This document shows, one piece after another, positions 55,951 to 57,196 of a stretch of 57,196 nucleotides of DNA (its first letter is position 1; every line of letters begins with the position of its first letter). Position numbers and translations under genes: made by a program. The notes below the pieces were generated by a model. It was not told the DNA's origin. It did not search any database and was given only the letters and a program-made list of their open reading frames with translations. Location of the stretch: the NCBI GenBank assembly GCA_015709205.1, contig JACCQO010000022.1, forward strand, positions 1 through 57,196. Direction: 5' to 3'. The stretch is from Desulfovibrionaceae bacterium (lineage in GTDB: Bacteria > Desulfobacterota > Desulfovibrionia > Desulfovibrionales > Desulfovibrionaceae).

Positions 55951-56394
55951 ATGAAACATCTCCCCCATGCGGCAACGGCCCTGTTTTGGACGGCGGCGCT
56001 CGCGCTGCTTCTGGCCCTCCCCGGGAACGCCCTTGCCGGAGCCTCCACCCCCAAGACCACGGAATACGTCGTCAAGGTCATCAACAATTCCGGCTACCCG
56101 CTCACCATCTCCAAAGGCTACTTCAACTATTCGAACTCCCAGGTCGGCGGGTCGAAGACGTTCGTCACGAACAGGACCGTCAGGGCGGGACAAAGCGCGG
56201 CCCTCACCTACAAGATCCGCCAGGACTGCGCCCTGGACGTCCTCCAGCTCTTCCTGAAGCCCGTTATCGACGGCGAAAACGGCAGCAACATCATCCGCTT
56301 CACGACGTACCAGAAAAAAAACGTCTACTGCACCATCGACAACCGGGAGATCAATGCCTGGAAAAAAGGCGGAACGGTGGACGTGAGCTACTAG
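55951..56394 (+). CDS. Secreted protein 6 of the Asn-Asn-Ser family (147 aa)
   Basis: Sec signal peptide (KHLPHAATALFWTAALALLLALPGNALAG). VVKVINNSGYPLTI (INNS 44-47), AALTYKIRQDCAL (Cys93), KPVIDGENGSN, IIRF, and YCTIDNREINAW (Cys127). It is the closest to the general family pattern. GAAGGAG ribosome site. The two cysteines could form a disulfide linking the middle strand to the C-terminal helix. Confidence 0.85.
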   Translation: MKHLPHAATALFWTAALALLLALPGNALAGASTPKTTEYVVKVINNSGYPLTISKGYFNYSNSQVGGSKTFVTNRTVRAGQSAALTYKIRQDCALDVLQLFLKPVIDGENGSNIIRFTTYQKKNVYCTIDNREINAWKKGGTVDVSY

Positions 56395-56425
56395 CGGCGC
56401 CCCGCCCGCACAGTCGCGGCCAAGC

Positions 56426-56467
56426 GACGAAAAAGGGCCGTGGAGCGATCCACGGCCCTTTTTCGTC
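56426..56467. terminator. Bidirectional terminator
   Basis: A 19-base perfect stem around GCGA (56426-56444 / 56449-56467) containing AAAAA and TTTTT ends. It serves secreted protein 6 and the convergent membrane-protein gene. Confidence 0.9.
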
Positions 56468-56503
56468 ATGCGGAACGGGTGGAAGAAAGACGAGAAAACA
56501 CGC

Positions 56504-56938
56504 CTACATGGCAGCGAGGACGTAGTCGCGGATCACGCCGATGCCCGTGACGACCTGCCAGAGGGCCAGGAGCAGGGCCAGGGTGTTGGCCGCGCCGTGC
56601 ACCAGGGGCACGGTCTTGGGCCGCTTGGCGGGCCTGGAGATGGCCACGCCCGTGACCAGCCCCACGACGACGAGCGGGACCATGGCCAGGCCCGCGTAGA
56701 AGTGCGCGCCCGAAAGGCCGACCATGCCCCACTGGCGCTGCGTGCTCCACACGCCGACCACCAGGCCGATGAGCCAGAGCATCAGCGCGGCCTTGCCCAG
56801 GGCCACGTGGCGCTTCCAGGCAAAGGGCACCTTGGCGTGCAGGTGGTTGCAGCGAAAGCGCTGCACCCCCATGGACAGGACGTAACAGGCCAGGAGCGTG
56901 GCGACGCTCTGCAGGACGGGATGCAGCCAGGCGGTCAT
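56504..56938 (-). CDS. DUF4079-like four-helix membrane protein (144 aa)
   Basis: Four hydrophobic helices: VLQSVATLLACYVLSMGVQ, HVALGKAALMLWLIGLVVGVW, HFYAGLAMVPLVVVGLVTGVAI and GAANTLALLLALWQVVTGIGV. Histidines at helix starts (RHVALGKA, GAHFYAGLA, LVHGAAN) are arranged as in b561-like or DUF4079 proteins and could ligate heme (inference). ATG 56938 follows CGGAGA. It is 26 bases from the preceding partial gene, so co-transcribed. Confidence 0.8.
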   Translation of the reverse strand: MTAWLHPVLQSVATLLACYVLSMGVQRFRCNHLHAKVPFAWKRHVALGKAALMLWLIGLVVGVWSTQRQWGMVGLSGAHFYAGLAMVPLVVVGLVTGVAISRPAKRPKTVPLVHGAANTLALLLALWQVVTGIGVIRDYVLAAM

Positions 56939-56964
56939 ACGGCGACGTCTCCGAAGGGTTCGCG

Positions 56965-57196
56965 TTACAGAAGGATCGCTCCGCCGGGAGCGCCCCCGGG
57001 CATGGCGGCCCAGATCGTGGCCGCCCAGACCATGGCGGCCATCACCAGGACGATGGCCGCGTCGAACGCGGCCAGGGCCAGCCGGGTGCGGCCCGTGGCC
57101 GACCAGCGGCACACGGCCGCGCCCAGGGCCGGGCAGGCCAGGGCAACGGCCGCCGCGGCCAGGGGCCCGGCGCCGGCCGCACCGGTCGCACCGGCC
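56965..57196 (-). CDS. Membrane protein, C-terminal part (window edge)
   Basis: Reading on the minus strand from the window edge gives an Ala/Gly-rich stretch and then two hydrophobic segments (GPLAAAAVALACPALGAAV and LALAAFDAAIVLVMAAMVWAATIWAAM) ending GGAPGGAILL. The 5' end lies beyond the window. It is upstream of, and probably in one operon with, the DUF4079-like gene. Family not identified from this fragment. Confidence 0.6.
   Translation of the reverse strand, partial: AGATGAAGAGPLAAAAVALACPALGAAVCRWSATGRTRLALAAFDAAIVLVMAAMVWAATIWAAMPGGAPGGAILL

Overview
The window is a GC-rich (roughly 65-70% by eye) bacterial chromosome segment. Flagellins ending in LLGG, a VC_2705-type acetate symporter operon, a type III glutamine synthetase and several small unknown proteins suggest a motile member of the Desulfovibrionaceae or a close relative. 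This is inference; no rRNA or marker search was possible. Long reading frames opposite or inside real genes are GC-driven shadows and are not annotated.

Layout. 1-1830: a 69-residue orphan behind a FliA-like promoter and two unknown divergent genes. 1848-7542 (minus): GAF and HDOD signalling proteins, then a DUF1318 lipoprotein and a YdbH/AsmA-like protein, probably an inter-membrane lipid bridge. 7543-8664: 1.1 kb of repeats without genes. 8665-16248: acs diverging from an acetate symporter operon (small subunit, symporter, cNMP/CBS/DUF294 regulator, DnaQ-like exonuclease). 16291-24293: CvpA, MazG, WrbA, Cmk-HisC, UspA, a sigma-54-driven unknown gene, ThpR and CinA. 24511-30866: an unknown gene, a solute-binding protein fused to a cytidine-deaminase domain that has lost its catalytic residues and sits behind a FliA promoter, a PilZ-glucokinase overlapping pair, and a TVP38/FAD-oxidoreductase pair. 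31063-39742 (minus): a small winged-helix-like protein, then a tightly packed cluster (membrane protein, AroK, AroC, RecD2, NlpC/P60 lipoprotein, YmdB-type phosphoesterase, TyrS).

40136-57196: two FliA-promoted flagellins flank an AraC/GyrI regulator, UvrA, a YkgJ protein, tRNA-Leu(CAA) and a less GC-rich segment (46310-50460). That segment holds three paralogous secreted four-cysteine proteins, a decayed gene and two broken tRNA-Leu copies. It looks like layered insertion or duplication at the tRNA. After flagellin 2 and glutamine synthetase III come three more related secreted proteins in tandem, then two membrane proteins at the edge.

Most promising novelties: (1) the FliA-promoted periplasmic binding protein with a dead cytidine-deaminase domain; (2) the expanded family of small secreted Asn-Asn-Ser proteins around the tRNA and flagellin; (3) a possible YnbE-YdbL merged lipoprotein beside YdbH; (4) in-frame tandem repeats inside AroK, MazG and the DUF294 regulator.
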